The position numbers were made by a program, and so were the translations under genes. The notes under the pieces were generated by a model. The model saw only the letters and a list, made by a program, of their open reading frames with translations, was not told the DNA's origin and searched no databases. This document shows, piece by piece, positions 9,610 through 20,099 of a stretch of DNA of 64,000 nucleotides. Source of the stretch: Rhodococcus opacus (lineage in GTDB: Bacteria; Actinomycetota; Actinomycetes; Mycobacteriales; Mycobacteriaceae). Location of the stretch: NCBI RefSeq assembly GCF_012396235.1, contig NZ_JAAXPA010000009.1, positions 1-64,000 on the forward strand. Direction: 5' to 3'. Numbering within the stretch: position 1 is the stretch's first letter; the number at the start of each line of letters is the position of its first letter.

Positions 9610-11214
9610 ATGGGTATGTCCTTGGGGATGTCGACCGGTGCGGCCGGTGTGGGTTCCGCCCTCGTCACCACCGCCTCCAACGGTACGCAGAACGTCGAGT
9701 TCCGTTACCTGTCCGCCGATCAGGCGCACACCGACCTCGGCGACCTGGTCCGTTCCTCCATCTCGCTGATGACCACCCAGGTTCCTGCCGACCCCACCAC
9801 ACCCGACGCGTTCGCTGTCGCGTACCGGACGGCGGAGCAGGCGCATTCGATCCGCAGCGCCGTCAGCAGGCAGCGGCACCGCGTGCATCTCGTGCCCGAG
9901 ACCGCCGCCACCCTTACCTATCTTCGGCACACCGGTGAGGTCGCCCAGCATGCCACGGTCGCGATCGTCGACTTCGGCGAGTCCGGACTGTCCGTCGCCG
10001 TCGTCGACCAGGTCGACGGCACCGTCCTGCACGCCGACCGCACGACCCACGTGAGCGGCACCGGAATCGACGACCTCGTCTTCCACCACGTCGTCGGCAG
10101 CCTCGCCACCCCGCATCCCCTGCGGCACCTGGACCGCGACCTGCTCTCGGCGCGGTGCCGCGTCGCCAAGGAGCAGTTGTCCTCGGAGCCGAATGCGCAC
10201 GTCGACATCGACCTGCACGGCATCCGCCCGATCGAGATCAGCCGCACCAGGTTCGACGAGATCGCCGCACCGACCGTCCGGGTCGCGGTGGAGTTCATCC
10301 GTGCCACCGTCGCCGACTCCCCGCGTCGACCGGACGCCCTGGCCCTGGTCGGTGGCGGCGCGAACATACCCGCGATCATCGCCGCCGTCGCCGACGCGTT
10401 CACCGCACGGGTCATCGCTGTGCGCGAACCCGACACGGCGACCGCGAAAGGTGCGGCGTTGCTCGCCGTCTCCTCCGCCATCCGCGACTACCCGGCCACC
10501 GAGTCGACCCGTCCCGGTTCGGCCGCCAAGGTGTCGGGGGCACTCGTCGGCGCCCTCGTGGTCGGAGGGCTCGTTCTCGGCTACGGCGTGAAGGAACTCG
10601 CGCCCGCACCCGACCCCAACGTCTCCCCCGCGGGGACGGACATGTTCCAGACCACCGAGCAGGTCACGACCACGACGTCGGACGAACCGCCCGCGACGCG
10701 GATTCCGTCGTACGATCCGACGCCGACGTCGGCGTACTACCCGAATCAGGTTGCCCCGCCCACCTCCGAACCGCAGACGGACCGGTCCCCCGAGCAGACG
10801 CCCGATTCGACGAGCGAGACCACGACGCCGCGCACCACCACCCCGGTGCCGACACCCACGGCTCCCCCGCATCCGACGCTGCCCGGAACGAACCCGTCGC
10901 AGCCGTCGTGGCCGCACATCGAATGGCCCGCGATTCCGCCGCTGTGGCCGCAGGTTCCGGGAGAATCCACGCCGAACGAACCGCGCCCGGGTACGCCCGC
11001 ACCCGACGTACCGGAAGCAGCACCGCCGCCCACCGAGACGCCCGCCGCGCCCGCGGAATCCACTGCCCCCGCGGCGCCCGAAGGGCTCTTCCCGATGATC
11101 CCGGCCCCGGGCACGGTTGCTCCGAGTCCCGATGCGGCGCAACCGAGTGGTGCTCAGCCCGGCGAGACGCTCACTCCCCCGGCCACGCAGACCGTCACGA
11201 TTCCGGTCAGCTGA
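9610..11214 (+). CDS. Hsp70/actin-fold-like membrane protein with long Pro/Thr-rich exported tail
   Basis: A 534-residue protein. Residues about 115-300 contain [22 protein letters not shown] and [21 protein letters not shown] followed by [13 protein letters not shown], which resemble the phosphate-2 and adenosine regions of DnaK-type proteins. The N-terminal lobe looks reduced and I see no clear DLGTT-like phosphate-1 motif. A transmembrane helix lies at about 308-326, followed by some 205 residues rich in Pro, Thr and Ala. GAGGGG lies 9 nt before the ATG at 9610. The function is unknown; the architecture parallels the ESX-4 gene at 29823-31217. Confidence 0.72.
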   Translation: MGMSLGMSTGAAGVGSALVTTASNGTQNVEFRYLSADQAHTDLGDLVRSSISLMTTQVPADPTTPDAFAVAYRTAEQAHSIRSAVSRQRHRVHLVPETAATLTYLRHTGEVAQHATVAIVDFGESGLSVAVVDQVDGTVLHADRTTHVSGTGIDDLVFHHVVGSLATPHPLRHLDRDLLSARCRVAKEQLSSEPNAHVDIDLHGIRPIEISRTRFDEIAAPTVRVAVEFIRATVADSPRRPDALALVGGGANIPAIIAAVADAFTARVIAVREPDTATAKGAALLAVSSAIRDYPATESTRPGSAAKVSGALVGALVVGGLVLGYGVKELAPAPDPNVSPAGTDMFQTTEQVTTTTSDEPPATRIPSYDPTPTSAYYPNQVAPPTSEPQTDRSPEQTPDSTSETTTPRTTTPVPTPTAPPHPTLPGTNPSQPSWPHIEWPAIPPLWPQVPGESTPNEPRPGTPAPDVPEAAPPPTETPAAPAESTAPAAPEGLFPMIPAPGTVAPSPDAAQPSGAQPGETLTPPATQTVTIPVS

Positions 11215-12244
11215 ACACCTGACTGGTCGCCACCGACAGTCCGGGGTCGCTGGCCACGGTCAGCAGGGACGGCGCGGCGCCGCCGGCGATCAGATGCGCG
11301 CCGAGCGAGGCGATCATCACCCCGTTGTCGGTGCACAGGCGCGGTTTCGGCACCCGCAGGGTAAGTCCGGCTTCGGCGCAGCGTTCCTCGGCGAGTGCGC
11401 GGATGCGCGAGTTGGCCGTGGCGCCGCCCCCGAGAACGAGTGTGTCCACGCCGACGTCGCGGGCCGCGCGCACCGCTTTCATCGTCAGCACGTCCGCCAC
11501 GGCTTCCTGGAAACTCGCGGCGATATCCGGCACCGAACAAGCCTCCCCTGCCCGCTCCTTGGACTCCACGTACCGTGCGACAGCCGTCTTCAGCCCGGAG
11601 AACGAGAAGTCGTGCCGGGCGTCCCGTGGCCCGGTCATCCCGCGCGGGAAGGGAATGGCGTCTCGGTCGCCGACCTGCGCCGCGGCGTCGAGGGCCGGGC
11701 CACCGGGGAATCCGAGGCCGAGGAGGCGGGCCACCTTGTCGAAGGCTTCGCCGGCCGCGTCGTCCACGGTGGTGCCGAGTTCGACGATGGGCTTCGCGAG
11801 ATCCTCGACGTGCAGGAGGTGGGTGTGCCCACCGGACACGAGCAGCGCCACGCACGGTGGCATCGGTCCGTGTTCGAGGGTGTCGACCGAGACGTGGCCG
11901 CCGAGGTGGTTCACCGCGAAGAACGGGATGTCCCACGCCGCCGCATAGGCTTTCGCGGCCGCGACACCGACGAGCAGGGCGCCGGCCAGACCGGGTCCGA
12001 TGGTGACGGCGAGAGCGTCCGGCTTGGCGATGCCGGCCGCGGCGAGGGCCCGCCGCATCGTCGGGACGATCGCCTCGAGGTGCGCGCGGGACGCGACCTC
12101 CGGCACCACCCCGCCGTACCGGGCATGCTCTTCGACGCTGGATGCGACCTCGTCCGCGAGAAGTTCGCACGTCCCGTCACCGTTCCACCGGACGATGCCG
12201 ACTCCGGTCTCGTCACAAGAGCTTTCGATCCCCATGACGATCAT
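11207..12244 (-). CDS. tsaD: tRNA N6-threonylcarbamoyladenosine synthase catalytic subunit TsaD
   Basis: A 345-residue ASKHA-fold protein starting [18 protein letters not shown]. It has the metal-binding HLGGH motif, VSGGHTHLL and [13 protein letters not shown]. TsaD transfers the threonylcarbamoyl group to A37 of ANN-decoding tRNAs, working with TsaB and TsaE from this same operon. The ATG overlaps the rimI stop as ATGA. The 3' end overlaps the convergent Hsp70-like gene by 8 nt. Confidence 0.96.
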   Translation of the reverse strand: MIVMGIESSCDETGVGIVRWNGDGTCELLADEVASSVEEHARYGGVVPEVASRAHLEAIVPTMRRALAAAGIAKPDALAVTIGPGLAGALLVGVAAAKAYAAAWDIPFFAVNHLGGHVSVDTLEHGPMPPCVALLVSGGHTHLLHVEDLAKPIVELGTTVDDAAGEAFDKVARLLGLGFPGGPALDAAAQVGDRDAIPFPRGMTGPRDARHDFSFSGLKTAVARYVESKERAGEACSVPDIAASFQEAVADVLTMKAVRAARDVGVDTLVLGGGATANSRIRALAEERCAEAGLTLRVPKPRLCTDNGVMIASLGAHLIAGGAAPSLLTVASDPGLSVATSQVFS

Positions 12245-12720
12245 TGCACCGGCTCCTCACCCGATCCGGGGCGACGCATCGTGAAGGCGTCCGCACCGCT
12301 CGGTTGGTAGTACTTCTTACGGGTTCCCACGATCTCGAATCCTTCACGTCTGTACAGGGCGATCGCCGCGTCGTTGTCGGTGCGCACTTCGAGAAACACC
12401 GGGCCACCCCGCGCGTCGGCGACGCGCAGGAGTTCGTCGAGGAGGGCCCCGCCGATCCCCCGGCGCTGACACGCCGGGTCCGTTCCGATCGTGTGTATCT
12501 CGGATTCGGGATGCGAACCGTTGCCCAGCAGAGCGATTCCGGCGTACCCGACGACGTGGCCGGTGTCGTCCCGCGCCACGGTGTAGTGCACGTGCGGTGC
12601 GGCGAGTTCCGCCCTGAATGCGCCGGCGCTCCAGGGCCCGTCACCGGCGAAGAGGAGTGTTTCGAGCTCCGCGCACCGGTCGGCATCCGTGGCCGCCATC
12701 GGTTCGATGCGGAATGTCAT
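12241..12720 (-). CDS. rimI: Ribosomal-protein-alanine N-acetyltransferase RimI
   Basis: A 159-residue GNAT acetyltransferase. The acetyl-CoA loop is [14 protein letters not shown], followed by [30 protein letters not shown], which is diagnostic of RimI. It acetylates protein N-termini, classically ribosomal protein S18. It overlaps tsaB and tsaD by 4 nt each, and the tsaB-rimI-tsaD order is conserved in many bacteria. Confidence 0.92.
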   Translation of the reverse strand: MTFRIEPMAATDADRCAELETLLFAGDGPWSAGAFRAELAAPHVHYTVARDDTGHVVGYAGIALLGNGSHPESEIHTIGTDPACQRRGIGGALLDELLRVADARGGPVFLEVRTDNDAAIALYRREGFEIVGTRKKYYQPSGADAFTMRRPGSGEEPVQ

Positions 12721-13376
12721 TTCTTCCGGTCCGCCAGTTCGACCGCGTCCGGGCGCCGCAGGTAGAGCGGTACGAGCGCCGCCGGTGCCGCACCGCTGAA
12801 CAGGGCATCCGCGGCCACCGTGACCAGCCCTGCGGGCGACGGTGTTTCCACGGGTTCGACCGGCAGATCGAAGAAGTCGACGTGTGACGGCGATCCCGCC
12901 ACCACCTCGGACGGCATCGGCTCGAGCTCGCGCGGCTTCACCACGGCGGGGCCTTCCACCCGCACCCCTGCCGAGTAGCGCGCCCAGTACACCTCACGTC
13001 GGCGTGCGTCCGTGACGACCAGCAGATTCCGGTCACCGTCCACCTGTGCGGCGATGGCGTCGAGGCTGCACACGCCGTGGGCCGGAATACCGAGGGCGTC
13101 GGCGAACGCGGCGGCGGTGGCCATCCCCACGCGCAGTCCCGTGAACGGCCCCGGTCCGGCGCCGACCACCACCGCGTCGAGGTCCGCGGCGACGTGACCC
13201 GACTCGGTGAGGCACTCGAGGATGTGCGGGGTGAGCACTTCCGCGTGGGCGCGCGGGTTGACCGTCACGCGCACCGCGAGGGTGTCCACCGCCTCCACCG
13301 ATGCGGAATCGGCCGAAACCCGGACGACTCCGGCGGTCACGGCAGGCGTGGACGTGTCGATGGCGAGAACAAGCAC
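12717..13376 (-). CDS. tsaB: tRNA threonylcarbamoyladenosine biosynthesis protein TsaB
   Basis: A 219-residue protein from the GTG at 13376 (VLVLAIDTSTPAVTAGVV). It carries the glycine-rich VVVGAGPGPFTGLRVGMATAAAFA, typical of TsaB/YeaZ. TsaB is an inactive ASKHA partner that holds TsaD. The frame stays open further upstream, but the conserved VLAIDTS start fixes the N-terminus. The rimI ATG overlaps its TGA. Confidence 0.94.
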   Translation of the reverse strand: MLVLAIDTSTPAVTAGVVRVSADSASVEAVDTLAVRVTVNPRAHAEVLTPHILECLTESGHVAADLDAVVVGAGPGPFTGLRVGMATAAAFADALGIPAHGVCSLDAIAAQVDGDRNLLVVTDARRREVYWARYSAGVRVEGPAVVKPRELEPMPSEVVAGSPSHVDFFDLPVEPVETPSPAGLVTVAADALFSGAAPAALVPLYLRRPDAVELADRKK

Positions 13377-13425
13377 GGTAACTGAGGGTACTCGCACGTC
13401 AGAACCGCTCCCGACACCCGACCCG

Positions 13426-13914
13426 TCAGGAAATCCACTCCCAGTGGGCGGTGCGGACGTCCGTCTCCGGTTCGCGGCGCAGGCGTACCCGCAGGTGACG
13501 ATCGGCCAGCTGCTCGGCAATGCCCGCGCCCCATTCGACGACGACAACCGCTGCAGCCAGGTCGGTGTCGAGGTCGAGCGCGTCGAGTTCGTCCAGCGCG
13601 TGCGGGCCGCTACCGCCCAGTCGGTACGCGTCCACGTGCACCATTCCGACCGGCGCGCCCCCGTCGGGTCGCGTGCCCGCCCGGTGCTCCCGCGCGATCA
13701 CGAATGTGGGCGAAGTCACTCGCCCCTGCACGCCGAGCCCGGCTCCGATTCCCTTCGTCAGTGCGGTCTTCCCCGCACCGAGGGGTCCGTCGAGGACCAC
13801 GAGATCACCGGCGACGAGTCCCCGGGCGAGGTCCCGCCCGAACTGCTCGGTGTCCTCCGCCGTCGGCAACACCACGGTCCCGCTCACGGGCAACACTCCC
13901 TCTTCAGCCGACAT
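13426..13914 (-). CDS. tsaE: tRNA threonylcarbamoyladenosine biosynthesis ATPase TsaE
   Basis: A 162-residue P-loop ATPase. The Walker A motif is GPLGAGKTALTKGIGAGLG, followed by VTSPTFVIAREHR and VHVDAYRLGG, then VVVEWGAGIAEQL. TsaE recycles the TsaBD complex using ATP. The ATG at 13914 lies 11 nt inside the end of the upstream hydrolase gene, indicating coupling. Confidence 0.94.
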   Translation of the reverse strand: MSAEEGVLPVSGTVVLPTAEDTEQFGRDLARGLVAGDLVVLDGPLGAGKTALTKGIGAGLGVQGRVTSPTFVIAREHRAGTRPDGGAPVGMVHVDAYRLGGSGPHALDELDALDLDTDLAAAVVVVEWGAGIAEQLADRHLRVRLRREPETDVRTAHWEWIS

Positions 13915-14968
13915 CGGACTGCTCACGCGATTCGTACGTCGCCAGGCCACGATGCAGCACCCGGTCGACGGCGTCCGATACCACGGACGGGAACTCGAGC
14001 TGCACCAGATGGCCGGCACCGCGCACCCGCACCAGTTCGGACTCCGGAAGGTCCGCCGCCAGTTTCCGGGAACTGCCGAACGGGATGATCATGTCGCTGT
14101 CGCCGCACACCACGACGGACGGGATGTGCTCGATCGCCTCGAGTGAGGCGGACTCGTCGTGCAATTCGAGTGTGCGCAGAAAGTTCACGACGGTGACCAC
14201 CGACGTCCGGTCCAGCATGGAGTCGGAGAACCTGTGCAGCCGCGGGCTCACATCCGTGCCGTACGACGCTGCCCGCAGGATCGGGGTGATCAGCACGCGG
14301 GCCGCGCCGCGCGCGTGCTGGACGAGTTCGGGCGACGTCCGGACGGCCAGCCGGAAGCCGTCGATGACCGGGTTCTGCAGGTTCCGCGTCAATCCGGTCT
14401 CGCTGAGACCCGCAGCGGCCGTGGCAACCAGGCCCACACCGACCACCCGCGACGCCACCAGTTCGGGTCGCTGCCCGGCGAAGGCGAGCACCGTCATCCC
14501 GCCCATCGAATGCCCCACGAGCACAACCGGTCCGGTGGGGGCCTTCGCTGCGATCACGGTCGCGAGATCGGCGCCCAGCTGAGCGATGGTGCAGCTCGCC
14601 GTGGACGGCACACCCGAATCGCCGTGCCCGCGTTGGTCGTAGAACACCATCCGCACGTCGTCGCCCCACCGCTCGGCGAGCTGGCGGCGCTGGAAATGCC
14701 ACGACGTCATGTCCAGGCAGTAGCCGTGCACGAACACCGCCGTCACGGGCGCGTCCTCGGGACCGACCTCGCGGACCGCGAGCGCGACGCCGTCCTCGGT
14801 GACCACGACGCTGCGCCGGTCCCGCGACATCAGCGTGAAGTCCTCGTCACGATAGATCTCGCGGCCCGGCCGGGTCGCGCTGCGCAGCGCGTTGGCCCCG
14901 GCGACCGAACCGAGCGCCAGCGCGCTCAGCACGCCGCCGACGAGCCCCAGACGCTTCGACACACCCAT
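13904..14968 (-). CDS. Alpha/beta hydrolase
   Basis: A 354-residue hydrolase. A hydrophobic N-terminal helix (about 5-25) may anchor it or act as a signal. Catalytic features are intact: oxyanion HGYCLD, FYDQRGHGDSG, nucleophile elbow GHSMGG, acid in CGDSDMIIP, and histidine in GAGHLVQLE. The substrate cannot be read from sequence; lipid ester or epoxide-like substrates are possible. It lies between alr and tsaE, 3 nt after the alr stop and overlapping tsaE. Confidence 0.85.
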   Translation of the reverse strand: MGVSKRLGLVGGVLSALALGSVAGANALRSATRPGREIYRDEDFTLMSRDRRSVVVTEDGVALAVREVGPEDAPVTAVFVHGYCLDMTSWHFQRRQLAERWGDDVRMVFYDQRGHGDSGVPSTASCTIAQLGADLATVIAAKAPTGPVVLVGHSMGGMTVLAFAGQRPELVASRVVGVGLVATAAAGLSETGLTRNLQNPVIDGFRLAVRTSPELVQHARGAARVLITPILRAASYGTDVSPRLHRFSDSMLDRTSVVTVVNFLRTLELHDESASLEAIEHIPSVVVCGDSDMIIPFGSSRKLAADLPESELVRVRGAGHLVQLEFPSVVSDAVDRVLHRGLATYESREQSDVG

Positions 14969-14971
14969 GTC

Positions 14972-16177
14972 CTACGTACCCGTTCCGCCGACGTAACTGC
15001 GCACCGTGCGTCCGCGTACCCCCGTCACCACCTCGTAGTGGATGGTGTCGAGTTCGTCGGCCCACGCCTGCGCGATGGGCTCGCCGAGGTCTCCGTTGCC
15101 GAAGAACACCGCGGTGTCCCCCTCCCGGACTCCCCCGCCGTCCGGCCCGAGATCCACGACCACCTGGTCCATGCACACCCGCCCGATCCCCGGCCGTCGT
15201 TCCGCGCCCAGCTGGACCTCGAAACGGCCACTGAGCGAGCGCGGGAGCCCGTCGGCGTACCCGAACGGCAGCAGCGCCACCGTCGTATCCCGTGGGGCCA
15301 CCCACTGGTGCCCGTAGGACACGCCTTCACCTGCCGCCACCTTCTTCACCAGAGCCACCCTCGATCGCAGTGTCATCGCCGGGCGCAACCCGAACTGACC
15401 GAGTTCGGGTACAGGCGACAACCCATATATCGCGATTCCCGGGCGAACCATGTCAAACCGCAGGTCGGGACGGGTCAGGGTGGCCGCGGAATTGGACAGG
15501 TGCACCACTTCGGGGACCAGTCCCTGACGCTTGGCATCCGCGATCGCGCTGACCAGTCGGTCGCGCTGGGAATCGATCCAGGCGTGGTGCGGCTCGTCGG
15601 CGTGGGCGAGATGCGAGAAGATGCCGCGCAGCCGCACCGAGCCCTCGGCCTGTGCGCGCGCCAGATCGACGAGGACCTGCGCCAGCTCGTCGGGTGCCAC
15701 CCCGTTGCGGTTCAGTCCGGTGTCGACCTTGATCGTGACGATCGCCGGGGTGCCGACGCTCCGGGCGGCAGCGACCACCGCGGCGAGGTGGCGGGGCGAG
15801 GACACGCCGAGTTCGACACCGGCCGCGATCGCGGGGGCGAAATCGGCGTCGACGGTGTGCAGCCACGCGAGGACGGGTGCGTCGATGCCCGCGCGGCGCA
15901 GAGTCAGCGCCTCCGCCACCGTCGTCACGCCCAGTTCCGACGCTCCGGCGGCCAGCGCTGCGCGTGCCACGGGCACCGCGCCGTGGTTGTAGCCGTCCGC
16001 CTTCACGACGGCCATCATCGCCGCGTCCCGGGCGTTGTCGCGCAGGACGCGGACGTTGTGGGCAATCGCGTCCAGATCGACCACGGCCTCGGCCTGCGGT
16101 GCCGGCGCGGCCTGTGCGGGCGCTGCGGGTTCGCTGTGTCCGTGGTCGTCGGCCGGTACTGCTTCAGCAAGCGTCAT
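14972..16177 (-). CDS. alr: Alanine racemase
   Basis: A 401-residue PLP enzyme supplying D-alanine for peptidoglycan. The PLP lysine lies in [10 protein letters not shown] (K59) and the second catalytic base in GVSYGHQW (Y288). RPGIAIYGL and [12 protein letters not shown] are further family marks. An Ala/Pro-rich extension of about 30 residues precedes the conserved start and is atypical. The ATG at 16177 was chosen as the first one after the nnr stop; a shorter protein starting nearer [11 protein letters not shown] would need a non-ATG start. Confidence 0.94.
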   Translation of the reverse strand: MTLAEAVPADDHGHSEPAAPAQAAPAPQAEAVVDLDAIAHNVRVLRDNARDAAMMAVVKADGYNHGAVPVARAALAAGASELGVTTVAEALTLRRAGIDAPVLAWLHTVDADFAPAIAAGVELGVSSPRHLAAVVAAARSVGTPAIVTIKVDTGLNRNGVAPDELAQVLVDLARAQAEGSVRLRGIFSHLAHADEPHHAWIDSQRDRLVSAIADAKRQGLVPEVVHLSNSAATLTRPDLRFDMVRPGIAIYGLSPVPELGQFGLRPAMTLRSRVALVKKVAAGEGVSYGHQWVAPRDTTVALLPFGYADGLPRSLSGRFEVQLGAERRPGIGRVCMDQVVVDLGPDGGGVREGDTAVFFGNGDLGEPIAQAWADELDTIHYEVVTGVRGRTVRSYVGGTGT

Positions 16178-16194
16178 ATGTTCGATCCTGCCAT

Positions 16195-17679
16195 TCACGA
16201 GGAGGCCGGCATTTCTCCGGGTGACACCCCCGCACGGAGGACTCTGATCGACTCCCTGAGGTGTGCGAGCAGCGTCCCGGCGGAGATCGGTGCTGTTCCG
16301 CGCCCTGCGGAGAGGTCCGCGCCACCGCCACGGGCAGCCAGGTTCGCGGCCAGCGAGTGAGCTCGCGCACCCACCGCGGCGGCCCGCTCCGGGGTGATGC
16401 CCGCCGCCATGAGCGAGCCGATGATCCCGGCGAGCACGTCCCCCGCACCCGCGGTGGCGGACCACGATCCGCCCGCCTCGTTGACGAAGATCCGGCCCCC
16501 GGGTTCCGCGATCACGGTGGCACGCCCCTTGAGCAGCAGGTGAACATTCCAGTCGGCCGCGAGAGCGCGTGCCGACGCCACCCGGTCCGGACCCGGATCC
16601 GTCCCCGTCAGCCGGGCGAACTCCCCGGCGTGCGGGGTCAGCAGTGTCGCTGCGGTCCGCGAACGCACCAGGTCCGGGTCCTCGGCGAGCAGGGTCAGAC
16701 CGTCCGCGTCGACGAGCACGGGCACGTCGGACTCGAGCACCGTCCGCAGCGTGCGACGGGCGGCGTCGTCGGTTCCCATGCCCGGCCCGACCACCCACGA
16801 CTGGACGCGTCCCGCCTTCGCGAGATCGGCGGTCGCGATCACCTCCGGCGAGTGCGCGAGCACTTCGTTCGTGCACGGCCCGGCGTAGCGGACGAGCCCC
16901 GACGTGGCCGTGACCGCGGCGCCCGTGCACAGCACACCGGCGCCCGGGTAGCCGTCGCTGCCCGCGACCACCCCCACCACGCCCTGCGAGTACTTGTCGT
17001 CGCCGGCCCCCGGCACCGGCCACGCGGCACCCACGTCGGCGGCGTCGAGGGCAGTGATCCCGGCAGCGCCGAGCGACAGTCCGATGTCCACGAGCTCGAC
17101 CCGGCCGCAGTGCGCCGCACCGAGCGCGTGGACCGGTTTGAGGGCGCCGAATGCGACGGTGACGGCGGCGCTCACGGCGGGGCCGTCGACCGCTCCCGTA
17201 TCCGGGTCCACACCGCTCGGCAGGTCCGCCGACACGATCGGAGCAGCCTCGATCCGGTCGACCAGCGCCGCAGCATCGGGTCGCAGCGGCCCCCTGCCGG
17301 AGATTCCGACGATTCCGTCGATCACCAGATCGGGCAGGCCCAGCTCGTCCGACGGGGCGGCCACCCGGCCGCCGGCCGCGGTGAACGCCGCCAGCCCGGC
17401 CGCGTGCGCCTTCTCCGGTTTCAGCAGCACCGCGGTGGCCGCGGCACCGCGCTTGCGCAGCATCGACGCCGCCCACAGCGCGTCCCCGCCGTTGTCCCCG
17501 GACCCCACCAGCACCGTGATCGTTCGACCGGCGACGCCCCCGGTCCGCGCCCGCAGCTCCGCCGCCACCACCGTGGCGAGCCCATGCGCTGCGCGTCGCA
17601 TCAGCGCGCCGTCGGGAAGAGACGCCAGCAACGGCGCCTCCGCGGCTCGAACCTCGTCAGCGGTGTAGTAGCCCCGCAT
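16195..17679 (-). CDS. nnrDE: Bifunctional NAD(P)HX epimerase / ADP-dependent NAD(P)HX dehydratase
   Basis: A 494-residue fusion. The N-terminal YjeF epimerase domain (about 1-215) contains [17 protein letters not shown] and [16 protein letters not shown]. The C-terminal ribokinase-like dehydratase domain (about 225-494) contains [40 protein letters not shown] and the catalytic [13 protein letters not shown]. It repairs hydrated NAD(P)H. GAGGAG precedes the ATG. It is the first gene of the minus-strand unit that runs to tsaD. Confidence 0.94.
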   Translation of the reverse strand: MRGYYTADEVRAAEAPLLASLPDGALMRRAAHGLATVVAAELRARTGGVAGRTITVLVGSGDNGGDALWAASMLRKRGAAATAVLLKPEKAHAAGLAAFTAAGGRVAAPSDELGLPDLVIDGIVGISGRGPLRPDAAALVDRIEAAPIVSADLPSGVDPDTGAVDGPAVSAAVTVAFGALKPVHALGAAHCGRVELVDIGLSLGAAGITALDAADVGAAWPVPGAGDDKYSQGVVGVVAGSDGYPGAGVLCTGAAVTATSGLVRYAGPCTNEVLAHSPEVIATADLAKAGRVQSWVVGPGMGTDDAARRTLRTVLESDVPVLVDADGLTLLAEDPDLVRSRTAATLLTPHAGEFARLTGTDPGPDRVASARALAADWNVHLLLKGRATVIAEPGGRIFVNEAGGSWSATAGAGDVLAGIIGSLMAAGITPERAAAVGARAHSLAANLAARGGGADLSAGRGTAPISAGTLLAHLRESIRVLRAGVSPGEMPASS

Positions 17680-17731
17680 GGGAACTCCTCGTCGAGAAGG
17701 GTCGGTACCGGGTCAGACTACGCTCGACGTC

Positions 17732-18106
17732 ATGCGTGGACGTGGAAGCTCGTGGATCGCCGGAGTGGCTCTCGCCGCAAGCATTTCGATGGCGGGCGTC
17801 GTGTCCGGATGCGGTTCGCCGGACAGCGCGGCGCCCGAGGCGCCGACCGGACCCGTCGTGCAGGTCGCGAACATGGCGTATGCGCCGGCGACACTCACCG
17901 TCACGGCAGGAGACACCGTCACCTGGAATTTCGACGACCGGGGTGTCACCCACGACGTGGTGGGTGTCGGCGCCGCGAAGAGTGTGCTGCGGAGCCGGTT
18001 GATGCAGACCGGCACCCTTACGTACACGTTCACCGAACCGGGGACCTACGAATACACGTGTTCGCTGCACCCCGAGATGACGGGCACCGTCGTGGTCACC
18101 CCGTAG
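17732..18106 (+). CDS. Cupredoxin-domain lipoprotein
   Basis: A 124-residue protein with a lipoprotein signal (lipobox VSGC, C27). The plastocyanin-like domain carries the type 1 copper ligands H74 (GVTHDV), C110, H113 and M116 (CSLHPEM). It should sit on the outer face of the membrane and carry electrons or bind copper. The ATG at 17732 places the signal peptide correctly; the frame is open upstream. It is divergent from nnrDE and convergent with glmS. Confidence 0.85.
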   Translation: MRGRGSSWIAGVALAASISMAGVVSGCGSPDSAAPEAPTGPVVQVANMAYAPATLTVTAGDTVTWNFDDRGVTHDVVGVGAAKSVLRSRLMQTGTLTYTFTEPGTYEYTCSLHPEMTGTVVVTP

Positions 18107-18133
18107 GGGCGCGGCCCTGCCACGCCCCTACGG
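18101..18133. terminator. Bidirectional terminator between the cupredoxin gene and glmS
   Basis: CCGTAGGGGCG and CGCCCCTACGG form a perfect 11-bp stem. The left arm includes the TAG stop of the cupredoxin gene, and the right arm ends 7 nt before the glmS stop. Confidence 0.75.
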
Positions 18134-18139
18134 TCGCCG

Positions 18140-20002
18140 CTATTCGACGGTGACGGACTTGGCGAGGTTACGCGGCTTGTCGACGTCGTAGCCCCGTGTC
18201 TGCGCGACCTCCGCCGCGAACACCTGCAACGGCACCGTCGACAGCAGCGGCTGCAGCAGCGTCGGTGCCGCCGGGATCTCGATCAGGTGGTCGGCGAACG
18301 GGCGCACGGCCTCGTCGCCCTCCTCCGCGATCACGACGGTCCGCGCCCCGCGGGCCTGGATCTCCCGGATGTTGCTCAGCAGCTTCGAGTGCAGCACCGC
18401 GCGCCCCTTCGGGGACGGCATCACGATGATCACCGGCAGCCCGTCCTCGATCAGCGCGATCGGCCCGTGCTTGAGCTCGCCGGCCGCGAAGCCCTCGGCG
18501 TGCATGTACGCCAGCTCCTTGAGCTTGAGCGCACCCTCGAGCGCCACGGGGTAGCCCACGTGGCGGCCCAGGAACAGCACCGTCGACGACGACGCCAGCT
18601 CCCGCGCCAGCGCCCGCACCGGCTCGACCGTCTCGAGCACCCGGCTCACCAGGTTGGGCATCGCCTCGAGGTCGGCATACTCGCGTGCGACCTCGTCCGG
18701 GTACTTGGTGCCGCGGGCCTGGGCGAGGGCCAGGCCGACCAGATAGTTCGCCGTGACCTGCGCGAGGAACGCCTTGGTCGACGCGACACCGATCTCCGGA
18801 CCTGCCCGGGTGTAGAGGACGGCGTCGGCCTCGCGCGGAATCTGGGCGCCGTTCGTGTTGCACACCGCCAGGACCCGCGCCTTCTGGTCCTTGGCGTGGC
18901 GCACGGCCTCGAGGGTGTCGGCCGTCTCACCGGACTGCGAGATGGCCACGACCAGCGTCGACCGGTCGAGAACCGGGTCGCGGTAGCGGAATTCGCTGGC
19001 GAGCTCGACCTCCACGGGCAGGCGGGTCCAGTGCTCGATGGCGTACTTCGCGAGCAGCCCCGAGTGGTAGGCGCTGCCGCAGGCGACGACGAAGACCTTG
19101 TCGACGTCGCGCAGCTCCTGATCCGACAGTCGCTGCTCGTCGAGAACGATCTTCCCGTCCTGGAAGTGACCGAGCAGGGTGTCCGCGACGGCGGCCGGCT
19201 GCTCCTCGATCTCCTTGAGCATGAAGTAGTCGTGGCCGCCCTTCTCGGCGGCGGCGAGATCCCAGTCGATGCGGAACGGGCGGCCCTGCGCCTCGGATCC
19301 GTCGAAGTTCAGAATCGAGTACCCGTCCGCGGTGATCACCACGACCTGGTCCTGCCCCAGCTCGACCGCGTCACGGGTGTGCTCGATGAACGCCGCGACA
19401 TCGGACCCGAGGAACGTCTCTCCCTCGCCGACACCGATGACGAGGGGCGTCGAGCGGCGCGCCGCGACGATGGTGTCCGGGTGGTCCGAGTGCGTGAAGA
19501 CGAGCGTGAACGCGCCCTCGAGCCTGCGCAGCACGCTCAGCGCGCTCGCGACGAAGTCACCGGCCGTCTCGCCCGAGGCGTAGGCGCGGGCGACGAGGTG
19601 CACCGCGACCTCGGTGTCGGTGTCGCTGGCGAAGTCGACTCCGTCGTGCTCGAGTTCGGCCCGCAGCGGGGCGAAGTTCTCGATGATGCCGTTGTGCACG
19701 ACGGCAACCGTGTTGCCCGCGTCACGATGCGGGTGCGCGTTGCGGTCGGTCGGCCTGCCGTGCGTGGCCCACCGTGTGTGACCGATCCCGGTGCTCCCGG
19801 TGAAGTGCTCGGCCCCGACCTCGTCGAGTTCGGCCTCGAGATTCGCGAGACGACCCGCCTTCCGCTCGACCGCCATGCCGCCGTCTCCGTCGAGCACGGC
19901 GATGCCGGCAGAGTCGTATCCGCGGTATTCCATTCGCCGCAAGGCCTCCACCACAACAGTCAGAGCCTGCCGGTGGCCGACGTATCCCACGATTCCGCAC
20001 AT
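18140..20002 (-). CDS. glmS: Glutamine-fructose-6-phosphate aminotransferase (isomerizing)
   Basis: A 620-residue enzyme making glucosamine-6-phosphate from fructose-6-phosphate and glutamine. The mature N-terminus exposes the nucleophile Cys2 (MCGIVGYVG). RGYDSAGIAV and GHTRWATHG belong to the glutaminase domain (about 1-235). Two SIS isomerase domains follow, with SQSGETADTLEA and EGALKLKELAYMHAEG. It ends PRNLAKSVTVE, typical of the family. No glmS ribozyme-like leader is recognisable upstream. It is the first committed step towards UDP-GlcNAc; glmM lies 3.7 kb away. Confidence 0.97.
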   Translation of the reverse strand: MCGIVGYVGHRQALTVVVEALRRMEYRGYDSAGIAVLDGDGGMAVERKAGRLANLEAELDEVGAEHFTGSTGIGHTRWATHGRPTDRNAHPHRDAGNTVAVVHNGIIENFAPLRAELEHDGVDFASDTDTEVAVHLVARAYASGETAGDFVASALSVLRRLEGAFTLVFTHSDHPDTIVAARRSTPLVIGVGEGETFLGSDVAAFIEHTRDAVELGQDQVVVITADGYSILNFDGSEAQGRPFRIDWDLAAAEKGGHDYFMLKEIEEQPAAVADTLLGHFQDGKIVLDEQRLSDQELRDVDKVFVVACGSAYHSGLLAKYAIEHWTRLPVEVELASEFRYRDPVLDRSTLVVAISQSGETADTLEAVRHAKDQKARVLAVCNTNGAQIPREADAVLYTRAGPEIGVASTKAFLAQVTANYLVGLALAQARGTKYPDEVAREYADLEAMPNLVSRVLETVEPVRALARELASSSTVLFLGRHVGYPVALEGALKLKELAYMHAEGFAAGELKHGPIALIEDGLPVIIVMPSPKGRAVLHSKLLSNIREIQARGARTVVIAEEGDEAVRPFADHLIEIPAAPTLLQPLLSTVPLQVFAAEVAQTRGYDVDKPRNLAKSVTVE

Positions 20003-20099
20003 GGTTCATCAGGGTACTTGGACCGGGCGACGCGGCGAAGTCGGAGTGTGTGCCGCATCGGCTCTCTCGCCGGCCCGCGAATCGGATAACGTTCTCCCC

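Noticed and set aside
18287..20089. 600-codon plus-strand open frame across glmS
   Set aside because: Antisense shadow of glmS, which has all catalytic motifs; the plus-strand product is low-complexity Arg/Asp/Val-rich.
19791..20099. Upstream extension of the pseudo-hydrolase frame into glmS
   Set aside because: It overlaps the glmS 5' end antisense. GTG 20100 (MAPKPKTLARELSKRG) gives a normal start.
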